Below are positions 1-8,081 of a stretch of DNA of 25,799 nt, in pieces (position 1 is the first letter of the stretch; each line of letters starts with the position of its first letter). This DNA comes from a virus. The position numbers and the translations under genes are program-made. The notes under the pieces were generated by a model that saw only the letters and a list, made by a program, of their open reading frames with translations, had not been told where the DNA came from and searched no databases. Location: the IMG/VR virus record IMGVR_UViG_3300031758_000504, positions 1-25,799 of that record; one strand, 5' to 3'.

Positions 1-754
1 CTGATTCTTTTAAATCACCATATCCTGAGGATTTAAATTTACCTTTTGCTTCTTTTGGTTCACCTAAACCAGGAGCTTCAGTTTGGTAACCTACTCCTTT
101 AACTCCAAACTGTCCATCTTTAACATAATGAGAAATGTCTTTAGCTAAATTTTTAGCAACAATTGCTCTTAACTCTTCAACATTTTTACCTTCGTTTTTA
201 AGATCTTTCATTTCAGTGTAATATCCTTTTAAGAATTCTTGACCAAAGACATTATCATAATTTTTTTCATCTTTATAATCGTAACCACGTGTTGCCATAT
301 CTGTTACTTCTTTAGTGGTTTCTTTTTCTTCAGCTTTAGCTTCTTTAGCTTCTCTTAATGGGTTATTAGCTCCTAAAGGAGTTAAACTCATCATCACCTC
401 AAATTCTTCAACTCCAAATTTAGCAGCAGCGTCTTTCATTGAAATACGACCTTGATTTTGATTATAATATTCAAAAGCTTTTTTAATATTTTCCTTTTTA
501 GTAGCATCATCTTCTTTAAGCTTTTCCATGTTCTCATTAAAGATAGCATGCCAATCTTGCTTTTTACCTGTAGTAACTAATCCACCTATACCTTCTGATA
601 GTATACTCTTATTTTTTAAGATAGTAACAGCATCAGTATATGTTAATACAGGGGTGATTAGTTCTGGGAAATTATAGCAAGCCAACTTCATAAAGTGTTG
701 CTTATTTCCTTTACCTTCTTTAATAAGGTTATATTGTTCTTGTAATACTTTCAT
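1..754 (-). CDS. Conserved phage protein of the head-gene cluster, cut by the window edge
   Basis: The reading frame opens with ATG at 754 and stays open to base 1, giving about 251 residues with the C-terminus outside the window. I do not recognise a named family. The N-terminal 60 residues look helical. A Lys/Glu/Ala-rich linker lies around residues 130-150. It is followed by a segment with FGQEFLKGYYTEMKD and a Gly-rich stretch (DGQFGVKGVGYQTEAPGLG), then KFKSSGYGDLKES at the cut end. The gene starts 1 base after the stop of the 164-residue gene and so belongs to the portal transcript. In T4 the genes after the portal encode prohead core proteins, the prohead protease and the scaffold. A head-assembly or structural role is therefore likely by position only. 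Confidence 0.75.
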   Translation of the reverse strand, partial: MKVLQEQYNLIKEGKGNKQHFMKLACYNFPELITPVLTYTDAVTILKNKSILSEGIGGLVTTGKKQDWHAIFNENMEKLKEDDATKKENIKKAFEYYNQNQGRISMKDAAAKFGVEEFEVMMSLTPLGANNPLREAKEAKAEEKETTKEVTDMATRGYDYKDEKNYDNVFGQEFLKGYYTEMKDLKNEGKNVEELRAIVAKNLAKDISHYVKDGQFGVKGVGYQTEAPGLGEPKEAKGKFKSSGYGDLKES

Positions 755-755
755 T

Positions 756-1250
756 TTATTTAAATAGTTTTATTATATCATCAATAAGTGAAACAGCTAA
801 ATCTGTACCATAAATAGCTTTAAATTCAGGATTTTCTCTATATGAATTAATTGTTTCTTTTTTAGCCTCTTGGAGTAAAGTAATTAATTCTTTTAGTTTA
901 CTTGATATTAAATCAAAATCTCCTAAACGTCCAGCTATATATTTTTTAATTTCTTCATTATCAGTAGGTAAAGATGATAGATATGATTCTATATCTAATC
1001 CACCTTCTTCCTCCCATAATTTTTTTACATCAATTCCTTTAGCGGCTTTATTTAAAGCCTTCGCGTTAACTGGCTTAAATCCTAATTTATAATAATATAT
1101 ATTCTTAGCGCCTTTAGCGTTTGTATTCGGGTTAAAAGCCGCTGGAGTCGCATAGTTTTCACCCGCACCAGCAGTAAAAGAAGCACCAGTACCTGTGGCG
1201 CTTTCTTCTTCTAATTGTTTACGAATTATTTCTTTTAAACGGTTATTCAT
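756..1250 (-). CDS. Small conserved phage virion-type protein
   Basis: This 164-residue protein begins with the charged helix MNNRLKEIIRKQLEEE, which ends in L-E-E. A Gly/Ala/Thr-rich segment follows (GTGASFTAGAGENYATP, about residues 21-37), of a kind I associate with small structural proteins of T4-like phages. The remainder is helical and charged. Its ATG overlaps the stop of the 284-residue gene (ATGA, 4 bases), so the two are probably translationally coupled. It lies two genes after the portal, where T4 carries prohead core genes. The N-terminal helix resembles leaders on several other proteins here and may be a capsid-targeting signal (inference). No enzyme motif is visible. Confidence 0.8.
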   Translation of the reverse strand: MNNRLKEIIRKQLEEESATGTGASFTAGAGENYATPAAFNPNTNAKGAKNIYYYKLGFKPVNAKALNKAAKGIDVKKLWEEEGGLDIESYLSSLPTDNEEIKKYIAGRLGDFDLISSKLKELITLLQEAKKETINSYRENPEFKAIYGTDLAVSLIDDIIKLFK

Positions 1251-2101
1251 TTTACTGATTCTAATTCTTCTACTAATTGATAGTATTGAAGAAGATTAAT
1301 TAAATGATCATCATTAACTTTATCCATCTTGCCTAAATTAGGTAATATATTAATTACTTCTTTTATCTTAATTTGGATTGCTTGATCAGTAACAGATTTA
1401 TTAAGTTTATTTAAATGAGTTTTAATTTCATTTATTTTAGTGTTGTAGAATTCTTTTAGTTTAGGAGTACTATCAACACCGTTAATAAATTCTTTTAGAA
1501 CATTCTTCTGATTATTATTTAAATCAGCGTACTTGTCATTGAATTTTTCAAGTAATACTCTGTATGTTAATACACGAATATCTTTATCTTGATTTTTAAA
1601 TTCTTCTAGAATTGTTTCTTTAACTTCTTTTTTATTTACATTTTTAGATGTTAAATACTCTAAAAGAGCAGTTTTATTTTCAATAATCTGATCTGGGTTA
1701 GATAAATTATCACTATTATAAACTTCTAGTAATGTAAATAATGCTGCTTGAGCCTTATAGTTAGGTAATTTTACTTTAAAGAAATCCTCTAGATTATAGT
1801 GTTCTTTAATTTCTTTAATTAAATTATACTTTTGTCTTTTTAAAGAAGATCGGTTTAATTGTTTAGAACTCTCTATAAGAGTACTTATCACCATATCTGC
1901 TCTAGTATCACTAACATTAGTATTTTTAAAGAAACTTTCGTAAATTTTATATTCTCTACCTAATTCTGTTTTAGTAAAATACTTCTTAAGAATATTAGTT
2001 GCTGGTGAGTCATTACCTGATAATGTATCAGCTGTAATTTGTCTAACTAACAATTCAAAAAGGATACCAGTATTTTTATACTTTGAATGTTTTATATTCA
2101 T
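1247..2101 (-). CDS. Conserved phage protein directly after the portal gene
   Basis: This 284-residue protein is Lys/Asn/Leu-rich and looks almost entirely helical. Its N-terminus (KHSKYKNTGILFELLVRQIT) is of a type I have seen next to portal genes in other T4-supergroup phages, but it has no named function that I can assign. It has no membrane segment, Cys cluster or nucleotide-binding motif. The start codon lies 20 bases downstream of a late-type ATATTTAT element, and the 39-base gap to the portal gene holds only that promoter. A head-assembly role such as prohead core or chaperone is inferred from position alone. Confidence 0.8.
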   Translation of the reverse strand: MNIKHSKYKNTGILFELLVRQITADTLSGNDSPATNILKKYFTKTELGREYKIYESFFKNTNVSDTRADMVISTLIESSKQLNRSSLKRQKYNLIKEIKEHYNLEDFFKVKLPNYKAQAALFTLLEVYNSDNLSNPDQIIENKTALLEYLTSKNVNKKEVKETILEEFKNQDKDIRVLTYRVLLEKFNDKYADLNNNQKNVLKEFINGVDSTPKLKEFYNTKINEIKTHLNKLNKSVTDQAIQIKIKEVINILPNLGKMDKVNDDHLINLLQYYQLVEELESVK

Positions 2102-2121
2102 TCCTAGTTATTATTTTGTCT

Positions 2122-2129
2122 ATAAATAT
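2122..2129 (-). promoter_or_regulatory. Late-type promoter motif for the 284-residue gene
   Basis: On the minus strand this reads ATATTTAT followed by AGACAAAA, ending 20 bases before the ATG at 2101. It resembles the T4 late -10 element TATAAATA and fits the motif shared by ten gene starts in the window. Confidence 0.6.
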
Positions 2130-2140
2130 ATATGAAAATG

Positions 2141-4027
2141 TTATTCGCGTATCTGAGATTCATCTAAAAGCGAAGAATCGTCTTTTTTAAATACTAAGTT
2201 TTTTTCTAATGATTCAAGTAATCGCGAATTTTTTCTAGCACTTTCCATTGCTAGTGGTGAACCACCTTTATAGTTAGGTCTAATACCAGGACCTTCAGTA
2301 TCATCTACTTTCATATCATGAGTACCTAATCTGTCTCTACCAAAAGCATTTCCTTGAGTATTAATATTTGATGCTTTTTCTTCAGGTCTACCTAAAGGAG
2401 CGTCTTTATCATATCCATCAGGAACACCCATTCCATTTCTTCCTGTTCCATATAATGATGCTAAATCATGAGGTGTACCATATGATTTACCTGATTCAAG
2501 TGGATCATTACCTTCATTTTCAATTTGTTTAAATCTGAAAGTACGTTTTTGGTCTTCAGCAATTAATGCTCTATATTCATCAAATTGATCTTCACTTAAG
2601 TGGAATATATTATCATAAACCCAATCTGTAGGTAATATTTTAGTCTCAATAATACTACGAGCTAATTCAACTTTTTCCTTCATTAATGCTATTCTTTCTT
2701 GATCATATATGATAGAAGGAGTAGTTAATGATAGATCAAAATTAGTTAATTGTTCGTTTCTATATCCTTGAGTATACAAGTGAACTAAAGCAATTTTATT
2801 TAATTCTGACAAAATAATTCTTTGAATTCTGTCAATTGTACGAGCAAAACGAATATCTTCAGCTGCTAAAGTTGCTTTACCTGTTAAGTCTTTTTCATAT
2901 CCCATGAATGCTTTAGGTACTTTTAAAGCGGCAAATAGTTTATCTCTTAAATAAATTACATCATCAATAGCTGTATAATCTAAACCTTTAGTTGGTTCAA
3001 TTTTAGTAGCTGTATCATTACCTCTAACTGGGATATAAAAATCTTCTAATGAGTTTTGTAAATTATATTTTAAGTTATATTCACCTGTTTGTGGGTCAAT
3101 ATATGGAGTTCTTTTCATTGTTGAGATAGTCTTCTGCATGAAGTTTTCTACCTCATTTGGTGGAATTGAACCTACATTAATATAGAAAATACGTTTTTCT
3201 GGGGCACGAACAATACGATGAATCAACATAGCATCTTCCATTAAGATGTATTGTTTAAATAATTTACGTGCTGGTTCTAAATAAGAACGACCATAAGGTA
3301 AATAGTTAACATCAGTAATTAATCTAAAATGAGCCATTTCATAGTTGTCAAAATAGATTGTTCCTGCTTGTTTTTCTTTACTATAAGTTGAAGCTGCATT
3401 CACACCACCATATCCACCTGTCACACCTGAACTGTAACCATCGGGACTGTATTTATATCTTACTTCAGCTGGATTTCTAGGATCAATACCTTCTTCTCTT
3501 GCTATGTGGTAAGCAGTATATGGTATAACATTATATACACCAAATTTTTCAGCAATTTCTAATTTTAAGAAAAAGTCTCCATATTTACACATTTGACGAA
3601 TCCAAGACCATAGATTGAATTCAATATTTAACACATCATAGAATAGATTATAAAGAATCTTTTGAGTATCTTCATCACTACTTCTAATTTGAAGTACCTC
3701 TCCCATATCATTTTTTAAAGTACTCTCATCTGCTATAATGTCTAAGGCAGAGGCTACAATAGCGTCTGTATCCATAGCATCATAATCTGAGTAAACTTGA
3801 GTACGTAAGTATCTCCAGTTTAGATTTAATTGAGAACCATAAAGTGAGGTTGTATTACTTGAATAAACACGATTATATCTATCTACTAATGCATTTGTTT
3901 TAAATTCACCTGTTGATTGAATACTATTAACATCCATTACTTTTAACTGGTTACCACCAGCATTACGAATTATAACATCCGTTGAAAATAATTTCTGTAA
4001 TCTCGAAAATACACTTGTATCCGCCAT
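2141..4027 (-). CDS. Portal protein, T4 gp20 type
   Basis: The portal forms the dodecameric ring at the unique head vertex through which DNA is packaged and ejected, and on which the prohead starts to assemble. The 628-residue protein matches the T4 gp20 family along most of its length. Recognisable parts are MDTDAIVASALDIIADEST (near residue 85), the IHRIVRAPEKRIFYINVG block, the PYIDPQTGEYN segment, LEDFYIPVRG and the helical KVPKAFMGYEKDL region. T4 gp20 has 524 residues. The extra length is mostly a Gly/Asp-rich C-terminal tail after about residue 520, likely disordered. A late-type promoter motif lies 17 bases before the ATG. The terminase gene is immediately upstream, as in T4 where gene 17 lies near gene 20. 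Confidence 0.95.
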   Translation of the reverse strand: MADTSVFSRLQKLFSTDVIIRNAGGNQLKVMDVNSIQSTGEFKTNALVDRYNRVYSSNTTSLYGSQLNLNWRYLRTQVYSDYDAMDTDAIVASALDIIADESTLKNDMGEVLQIRSSDEDTQKILYNLFYDVLNIEFNLWSWIRQMCKYGDFFLKLEIAEKFGVYNVIPYTAYHIAREEGIDPRNPAEVRYKYSPDGYSSGVTGGYGGVNAASTYSKEKQAGTIYFDNYEMAHFRLITDVNYLPYGRSYLEPARKLFKQYILMEDAMLIHRIVRAPEKRIFYINVGSIPPNEVENFMQKTISTMKRTPYIDPQTGEYNLKYNLQNSLEDFYIPVRGNDTATKIEPTKGLDYTAIDDVIYLRDKLFAALKVPKAFMGYEKDLTGKATLAAEDIRFARTIDRIQRIILSELNKIALVHLYTQGYRNEQLTNFDLSLTTPSIIYDQERIALMKEKVELARSIIETKILPTDWVYDNIFHLSEDQFDEYRALIAEDQKRTFRFKQIENEGNDPLESGKSYGTPHDLASLYGTGRNGMGVPDGYDKDAPLGRPEEKASNINTQGNAFGRDRLGTHDMKVDDTEGPGIRPNYKGGSPLAMESARKNSRLLESLEKNLVFKKDDSSLLDESQIRE

Positions 4028-4044
4028 TTTAATTTAATTTATTT

Positions 4045-4052
4045 ATAAATAT
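4045..4052 (-). promoter_or_regulatory. Late-type promoter motif for the portal gene
   Basis: On the minus strand this reads ATATTTAT followed by AAATAAATT, ending 17 bases before the portal ATG. Its first base (4052) is also the last base of the terminase stop codon. The overlapping TATAAATA is an exact T4 late-promoter octamer. Confidence 0.65.
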
Positions 4053-5638
4053 CATAATAACCAGTCTAAACTCTCATTTTGCCCATTAATATCCATACGA
4101 TATGGATTATCATATTTTTGTGAGAATGGAGAAGTTGCAAATCCTGATCTAACTACTGTTATGTTGTTGATAGCGGCTCTAGCTAAGTCTAGATTTTGTG
4201 ATTTGAATTTTAAAGCTGTGTCTCTAACATACATTGCTGTAGCTATACTCATAACTAAATCATCATTATAACCTGATTGAGCCTCTGCTCTACCATTTTT
4301 CCACATAAATACTCTCATTTCTTCAAGTAATCGTTTGGATTGAATTGTTACACTTCTATCTCCTACATACTCTCTAAATTTATTAATTACAAGTGGTCTT
4401 GTTCTTAAAGACATTGTAAAGCCTGGGACCATTTTTGATGGATCATCCGCTCTATCTAGATAGTTTTCAGCTGTTAACGTGTCACTTTTTGTAGAATAAT
4501 ATAAATTTTTATATTCTCTTTCTTGTATTGCTTCAATTGTTGACCAACCTATATTAGCATTTTCTACTACCAACATAGCGTTATTATATTCAGTGGCTAA
4601 ACCACAAAGAAAATAACCAAATTCACGTGGTGGCAATTGACCTCTATACTCAGCTACTTGTGTATTTGATTCTATATCTATAACATGACAAGCAGAAAAG
4701 TCTTTACTATCACCTCGAGCTACATCGGCAACAACCATATAACTACGAGTATAATCTGCCATTTCCCATACCCATAAGTTACGATCAATTCCTCGCTTCT
4801 CCAAGGGATCTTTAATAGTTGTTTTAGAAATAAATTCTATTTGTTCACTAAAAAATACTGTATCACCTGAGGTATTAAAGTCACAATCACATTCTTGAGC
4901 CGCTAATCTAGGATCACCAAGTAATCCATCTTGAGCTTTTCTCCATTTCTCATCTCGTTCAGGATGAACATACCACGGTAATTTGATTGGTAAGAAACTA
5001 GGTACTCCTTCTTCAACTATTCCTGATTCTGCTTTAACCCATGTTTTATGAAACCAGTTACCTGTACCATATGGAGTAGATAATACAATTGCTCCACCAC
5101 CAGTTGCTAAGGTTTGTTGAGCTGATGCCCATATTTCTTCTACACCATCAATGAACGCTGCCTCATCTATAATAAGAAGTGATACTGCTTCTGAACGACC
5201 TGCATCACCTGCTGCTGAAACTGCTTTAACTTGAGAACCATTATTTAGTCGTAAAGTTAATTTATTATTTTCTTCAGCTGGTATTTTTAGCCATGAAGGA
5301 AGATTCTCGAACATGAATTTAACTTTTGTTACCATGTTCTTAGCTGTATCCTGTTTTGTAGCGATACAAAGTACGTTTTTATCCTTTTGGAATATCATTA
5401 ACCATAATGAGTATCCTGCTACTAGGGTAGAGATACCTAATTGTCGAGATTTAAGTACTATATCATATGGATTATCTCTCCATAAACGTAGTACTTTTTC
5501 TTGGAATGGGTATAGATTAAAAGGTATTCTACCTCTTGTTGGGTGTTGAATGTAGCAATACTTTTTCATAAAATGTGCTGGGTCTTGGGCACATTTCATA
5601 TATTCATCCCTAATAATTTGTTTTATATCTTGACTCAT
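4052..5638 (-). CDS. terL: Terminase large subunit, T4 gp17 type
   Basis: The packaging motor ATPase and nuclease docks on the portal, pumps DNA into the prohead and cuts the concatemer. In the ATPase domain Walker A is SRQLGIST (residues 64-71), close to SRQLGKTT of T4 gp17 but with Ile where Lys stands next to the Ser/Thr. Walker B is LLIIDEA with D158 and E159, and the coupling motif is STP at 187-189. The RNase H-like nuclease domain shows VADVARGD (D305), E359 in LVVENANIG and D459/D460 in GYNDDL, matching the acidic triad of gp17. The length of 528 residues is normal (gp17 has 610). It starts 18 bases after the preceding stop. AAAAGGG lies 4 bases before the ATG, one of the few Shine-Dalgarno-like sites here, and no promoter motif is visible. 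Confidence 0.96.
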   Translation of the reverse strand: MSQDIKQIIRDEYMKCAQDPAHFMKKYCYIQHPTRGRIPFNLYPFQEKVLRLWRDNPYDIVLKSRQLGISTLVAGYSLWLMIFQKDKNVLCIATKQDTAKNMVTKVKFMFENLPSWLKIPAEENNKLTLRLNNGSQVKAVSAAGDAGRSEAVSLLIIDEAAFIDGVEEIWASAQQTLATGGGAIVLSTPYGTGNWFHKTWVKAESGIVEEGVPSFLPIKLPWYVHPERDEKWRKAQDGLLGDPRLAAQECDCDFNTSGDTVFFSEQIEFISKTTIKDPLEKRGIDRNLWVWEMADYTRSYMVVADVARGDSKDFSACHVIDIESNTQVAEYRGQLPPREFGYFLCGLATEYNNAMLVVENANIGWSTIEAIQEREYKNLYYSTKSDTLTAENYLDRADDPSKMVPGFTMSLRTRPLVINKFREYVGDRSVTIQSKRLLEEMRVFMWKNGRAEAQSGYNDDLVMSIATAMYVRDTALKFKSQNLDLARAAINNITVVRSGFATSPFSQKYDNPYRMDINGQNESLDWLL

Positions 5639-5656
5639 AAAACCCTTTTAAATTAA

Positions 5657-6130
5657 TCAATTTACTTTTTGTAATTTTCTATAGGCTTTTATAATGTCTT
5701 GGTGTCGCTCTATCCAAGCTTTAGCTTCTTTATCACCACTATTGGCTGCTTTAGCTTTTGCTTTCACATCACCAGCTATTTTTTGATAAGCAGCTATAAT
5801 TTCGTCTCTTTTTTTATTAATTTTTTTATTTTTCTTTTCTTCTTCTTTAGCAGATTTATTAGATTCCTTATCAGAAGCGGTATCATCTAAAGTATCAAAT
5901 TCTTCGTCTTCATCTTCAGCTTCATTTGTTGGAACATTTGATATTATACCTGATGGATTGTCATCTATTTCTTTTTTTGCTTCTTTTTTTGCTTCAGCCC
6001 CAAGCTTAGATTTTTCAATATTTTGTTTGGCTTGATTTTTATTACTTGATCCCCATGCCACTGTTTCTCCTTCATCTAAGATTTCAACAATAGCATCTTC
6101 TATTTGTTTTTTTAATTCTGATAGTTTCAT
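5657..6130 (-). CDS. Small charged protein upstream of the terminase gene
   Basis: The 157-residue protein begins with the helix MKLSELKKQIEDAIVEILDE, which ends in L-D-E like other leaders in this window. A Gly/Asn-containing stretch, a very acidic block (about residues 72-90) and a Lys-rich coiled-coil-like helix follow. The C-terminal 45 residues (EIIAAYQKIAGDVKAKAK and onwards) look like an ordered helical hairpin. The position just before the large terminase recalls the T4 small terminase gp16 (164 residues). I see no DNA-binding domain of that family, so this is only a possibility. A packaged internal protein fits the leader and composition equally well. A late-type promoter motif lies 20 bases before the ATG. 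Confidence 0.75.
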   Translation of the reverse strand: MKLSELKKQIEDAIVEILDEGETVAWGSSNKNQAKQNIEKSKLGAEAKKEAKKEIDDNPSGIISNVPTNEAEDEDEEFDTLDDTASDKESNKSAKEEEKKNKKINKKRDEIIAAYQKIAGDVKAKAKAANSGDKEAKAWIERHQDIIKAYRKLQKVN

Positions 6131-6150
6131 TTGTATTTAGATTTTTGATT

Positions 6151-6158
6151 ATAAATAT
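6151..6158 (-). promoter_or_regulatory. Late-type promoter motif for the 157-residue gene
   Basis: On the minus strand this reads GATATTTATAATCAAAAATC, with the ATATTTAT core ending 20 bases before the ATG at 6130. It separates the late packaging module from the kinase gene upstream. Confidence 0.6.
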
Positions 6159-6688
6159 CAAAGTCCTAAATAAAATTTAACTTGTTCTATTCTTTGTTCT
6201 GTAGTACCTGATATTATACCAAAATTAGTAATATATGGAAGGGCTTCTTTACAAGTATGTCTGATGGTTAAATCAATTAAGTTACGATAATCAGCATCAG
6301 TTGTACGAACGCCATTGTCTTCGATTTTAACCCCAGTAGGTGCTACATAGAATATATAGTCATATTCAGGAATAAAGACAGAAGCATAATTGATAAATTC
6401 TTCTTTTTCATCACTTTCAATTGACTCAGCACAGTGAGCAAAAGCCATCACATCAATAATTGTTCTATCAGTTATAACATTCTCTCTTAATAATTCAGAA
6501 CAACGCTCAGCTAAGAATATTGTTTGACCTTTTAATGTACTATCAGTATTTAATGGAATACCTAAATCACGTAAATATTTACTACGTTCAGTAGCAAAGA
6601 AATAATCTTTAAATTCAGGTAATTCTTTTAAAGCATTAACTAATGTTGTTTTACCAACACTCATTGTCCCACAAAATCCTATCTTCAT
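6158..6688 (-). CDS. P-loop kinase-like protein (AAA_28 / NadR-type)
   Basis: This 176-residue P-loop NTPase has Walker A GTMSVGKTT at residues 7-15, directly after the first beta strand (MKIGFC). A DRTIIDVMAF segment (about 73-82) probably corresponds to the Walker B-like/DR motif of nucleotide kinases, and a helical C-terminus completes the fold. The overall pattern fits the AAA_28 family, which includes the ribosylnicotinamide kinase domain of NadR and uncharacterised phage kinases. Substrates could be a nucleoside, nucleotide or nicotinamide riboside, and the sequence does not decide. It is a stand-alone gene, with a host-type promoter 14 bases before the ATG overlapping a terminator for the gene upstream. 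That suggests early or middle expression, unlike the late genes on both sides. Confidence 0.85.
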   Translation of the reverse strand: MKIGFCGTMSVGKTTLVNALKELPEFKDYFFATERSKYLRDLGIPLNTDSTLKGQTIFLAERCSELLRENVITDRTIIDVMAFAHCAESIESDEKEEFINYASVFIPEYDYIFYVAPTGVKIEDNGVRTTDADYRNLIDLTIRHTCKEALPYITNFGIISGTTEQRIEQVKFYLGL

Positions 6689-6702
6689 AAATTGTTTTAT
6701 TT

Positions 6703-6734
6703 ATAATATAATAAAAAAGGCTTGCTAATGCAAG
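6703..6734 (-). promoter_or_regulatory. Host-type promoter for the kinase gene, overlapping a terminator
   Basis: On the minus strand a CTTG (-33 side) is followed after exactly 20 bases by TATATTAT (-7 side), then 14 bases to the ATG. The architecture fits the Bacteroidetes pattern TTTG-N19-21-TAnnTTTG. The -33 element lies within the stem of the upstream gene's terminator. Confidence 0.6.
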
Positions 6735-6737
6735 CCT
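6713..6737 (-). terminator. Rho-independent terminator after the 242-residue gene
   Basis: On the minus strand the stem is AGGCTTGC, the loop ATTA, and the return GCAAGCCT, running directly into TTTTTT. This is a perfect 8-bp stem followed by a U-tract, 24 bases after the stop at 6761. Confidence 0.9.
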
Positions 6738-6760
6738 AATTTAAAATATGTTTTTAGAGA

Positions 6761-7489
6761 TTATTTTTTAATAATTTTAAATGAAAGCAATTCAGGATAT
6801 TTCTCTATACTATTTTTATCTATCATATATGAAGAATTTTCAAGAACAGTTTTAATAATTGATAAAATTTCCTTTTTGAAGTTGAATATACTTACATTAA
6901 TACCATTAACATCAGTTTCTAAAGCAACATCATTTCCACTAAAATCTTCTAATGCTTTTTCTAGTTTATTACTTAAATCTTCTGTATTCTCATTTACTTG
7001 TTGAGTATCATATTTACCAGTCATTACTTTATCAGCTTTAAATTGTCCAAACATTTTTTCATAATCATCAGACATTTGTGCTTCATCTGAAGTGTCAAAT
7101 TTTAGATCTGTATTAAGAATTTTATCGATTCTAGCTGGGTCATTAGCATTAAAAAGTAAAACATTTTGTGATTGATAACCTTGATCTTTGGTTCTGTCTC
7201 CTATAGTCACACCCCAATATTCTTCTCCATCTTTTTCATTTTTGTATTTGGTTAATGTAACTCCATTTTCTCCAGTTTTTACTTCACCTGTTGGTTTTAA
7301 ATTCTTTTTTAAATCTTGGTTTTTAGCCCATTTAATAACTTTTTTCCCTCCAGCTACTGCTCCCGCTACTAAAGCTCCAAGAGCAAGAGCAGTTCCAACT
7401 ACTTCATTTAAATTTTTAACTTTTTCTTTATATTCTGATTCTGTGATTAAACCAGCAGTTTTTTGCATTTTATAGAATTCTTTATTCAT
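6761..7489 (-). CDS. KMQK-motif protein with a hydrophobic glycine-zipper segment
   Basis: The 242-residue protein opens with MNKEFYKMQKTAGLITE (residues 1-17), almost identical to the 91-residue protein at 19554-19829 and to an internal element of the 293-residue protein at 13588-14469. Residues 30-48 form a hydrophobic Gly/Ala-rich stretch (TALALGALVAGAVAGG), either a membrane segment or a glycine zipper. A beta-rich section (about 75-115, with GEEYWGVTIGDRTKD-type strands) and a C-terminal alpha/beta section follow. The leader ends in I-T-E, which fits the T4 prohead protease recognition rule. The gene is monocistronic, with a late-type promoter motif 23 bases before the ATG and a strong terminator after the stop. 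I infer a virion or packaged protein that may insert in the host membrane on ejection. Confidence 0.8.
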   Translation of the reverse strand: MNKEFYKMQKTAGLITESEYKEKVKNLNEVVGTALALGALVAGAVAGGKKVIKWAKNQDLKKNLKPTGEVKTGENGVTLTKYKNEKDGEEYWGVTIGDRTKDQGYQSQNVLLFNANDPARIDKILNTDLKFDTSDEAQMSDDYEKMFGQFKADKVMTGKYDTQQVNENTEDLSNKLEKALEDFSGNDVALETDVNGINVSIFNFKKEILSIIKTVLENSSYMIDKNSIEKYPELLSFKIIKK

Positions 7490-7512
7490 TATTTTAGTAT
7501 GTTTATTTATGT

Positions 7513-7520
7513 ATAAATAT
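7513..7520 (-). promoter_or_regulatory. Late-type promoter motif for the 242-residue KMQK gene
   Basis: On the minus strand this reads GATATTTATACATAAATAAA, with the ATATTTAT core ending 23 bases before the ATG at 7489. This is the longest spacing among the ten sites. Confidence 0.6.
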
Positions 7521-7530
7521 CTAAAAAAAA

Positions 7531-7785
7531 TTAGAATCGCTGTTTAGCAACTCCACTCTTATACCATGGTAATCCAATACCATCACGTTTTGCTTTGTGA
7601 TGACTATCCTTAGTGTGTGAGGTACCATTGATAAAATACTCCTCTTTTCCATCTGGATGAATCAAAGCTGGTCCTTCCCAGTTATGTAATTTTCCATCCT
7701 TCAGATAACGAACTGTTCCATCAGTTGATGTAAATTTCTTTGTTTGTAATGTTGGGTCTACTGACATTCTGTACGTGTTACTCAT
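7531..7785 (-). CDS. Small protein with a MORN/YwqK-like repeat
   Basis: This 84-residue protein has the pattern YLKDGKLHNWEGPALIHPDG, then KEEYFINGTSH. That is the D-G-x-L-H-x-x-x-G-P-A...D-G...Y-x-x-N-G-x-x-H pattern of small beta-hairpin repeat proteins found in many T4-like phages and related to MORN or YwqK-type repeats. The C-terminal 20 residues are basic (HHKAKRDGIG and onwards). The function of such phage proteins is unknown to me. A host-type promoter ends 18 bases before the ATG, so it is probably not expressed with the late genes that flank it. There is no Shine-Dalgarno site. Confidence 0.75.
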   Translation of the reverse strand: MSNTYRMSVDPTLQTKKFTSTDGTVRYLKDGKLHNWEGPALIHPDGKEEYFINGTSHTKDSHHKAKRDGIGLPWYKSGVAKQRF

Positions 7786-7803
7786 ATGTTTTTATTTTAT
7801 ATC

Positions 7804-7835
7804 TAAATATAACATCAAAATTATGGAGGGCCAAA
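7804..7835 (-). promoter_or_regulatory. Host-type promoter for the MORN-like gene
   Basis: On the minus strand TTTGGC is followed by TATATTTA, with exactly 20 bases between TTTG and TATATTTA, then 18 bases to the ATG. It is one of five sites with the same architecture. The -7 element matches the Bacteroidetes TAnnTTTG at all but the last base. Confidence 0.7.
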
Positions 7836-7841
7836 CAAAGG

Positions 7842-8081
7842 TTATACATTTTCTAAATACTCTAAGAAATTTTCGTATACTTCTCGTTGTTCTTTGCTTG
7901 ACTTTGCAATAGCTTCACGCAACATTATTGAAACATCTTGATTAGATTCAACTAAAAGTTTATGAAAACTATGAAGTGTGTGTTCTGCTATTATAAAATC
8001 AGCACTACTATCACCATAATCTTCTAAATCATTCAAGTACAACTGAATCCACTCGTTTATTTTATCTTTTGAGAGCTTCAT
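7842..8081 (-). CDS. Small acidic helical protein of unknown function
   Basis: The 79-residue protein is acidic and predicted to be helical throughout. I recognise no family. It overlaps the 3' end of the DUF6884 gene by 20 bases in a different frame, which implies translational coupling and a functional or regulatory link. No own promoter is visible. It ends just before the host-type promoter of the next gene. Confidence 0.65.
   Translation of the reverse strand: MKLSKDKINEWIQLYLNDLEDYGDSSADFIIAEHTLHSFHKLLVESNQDVSIMLREAIAKSSKEQREVYENFLEYLENV

Noticed and set aside
5657-6130. Small terminase subunit
   Set aside because: Position and length would fit, but the leader, the acidic middle and the lack of any recognisable DNA-binding motif do not support a firm call.
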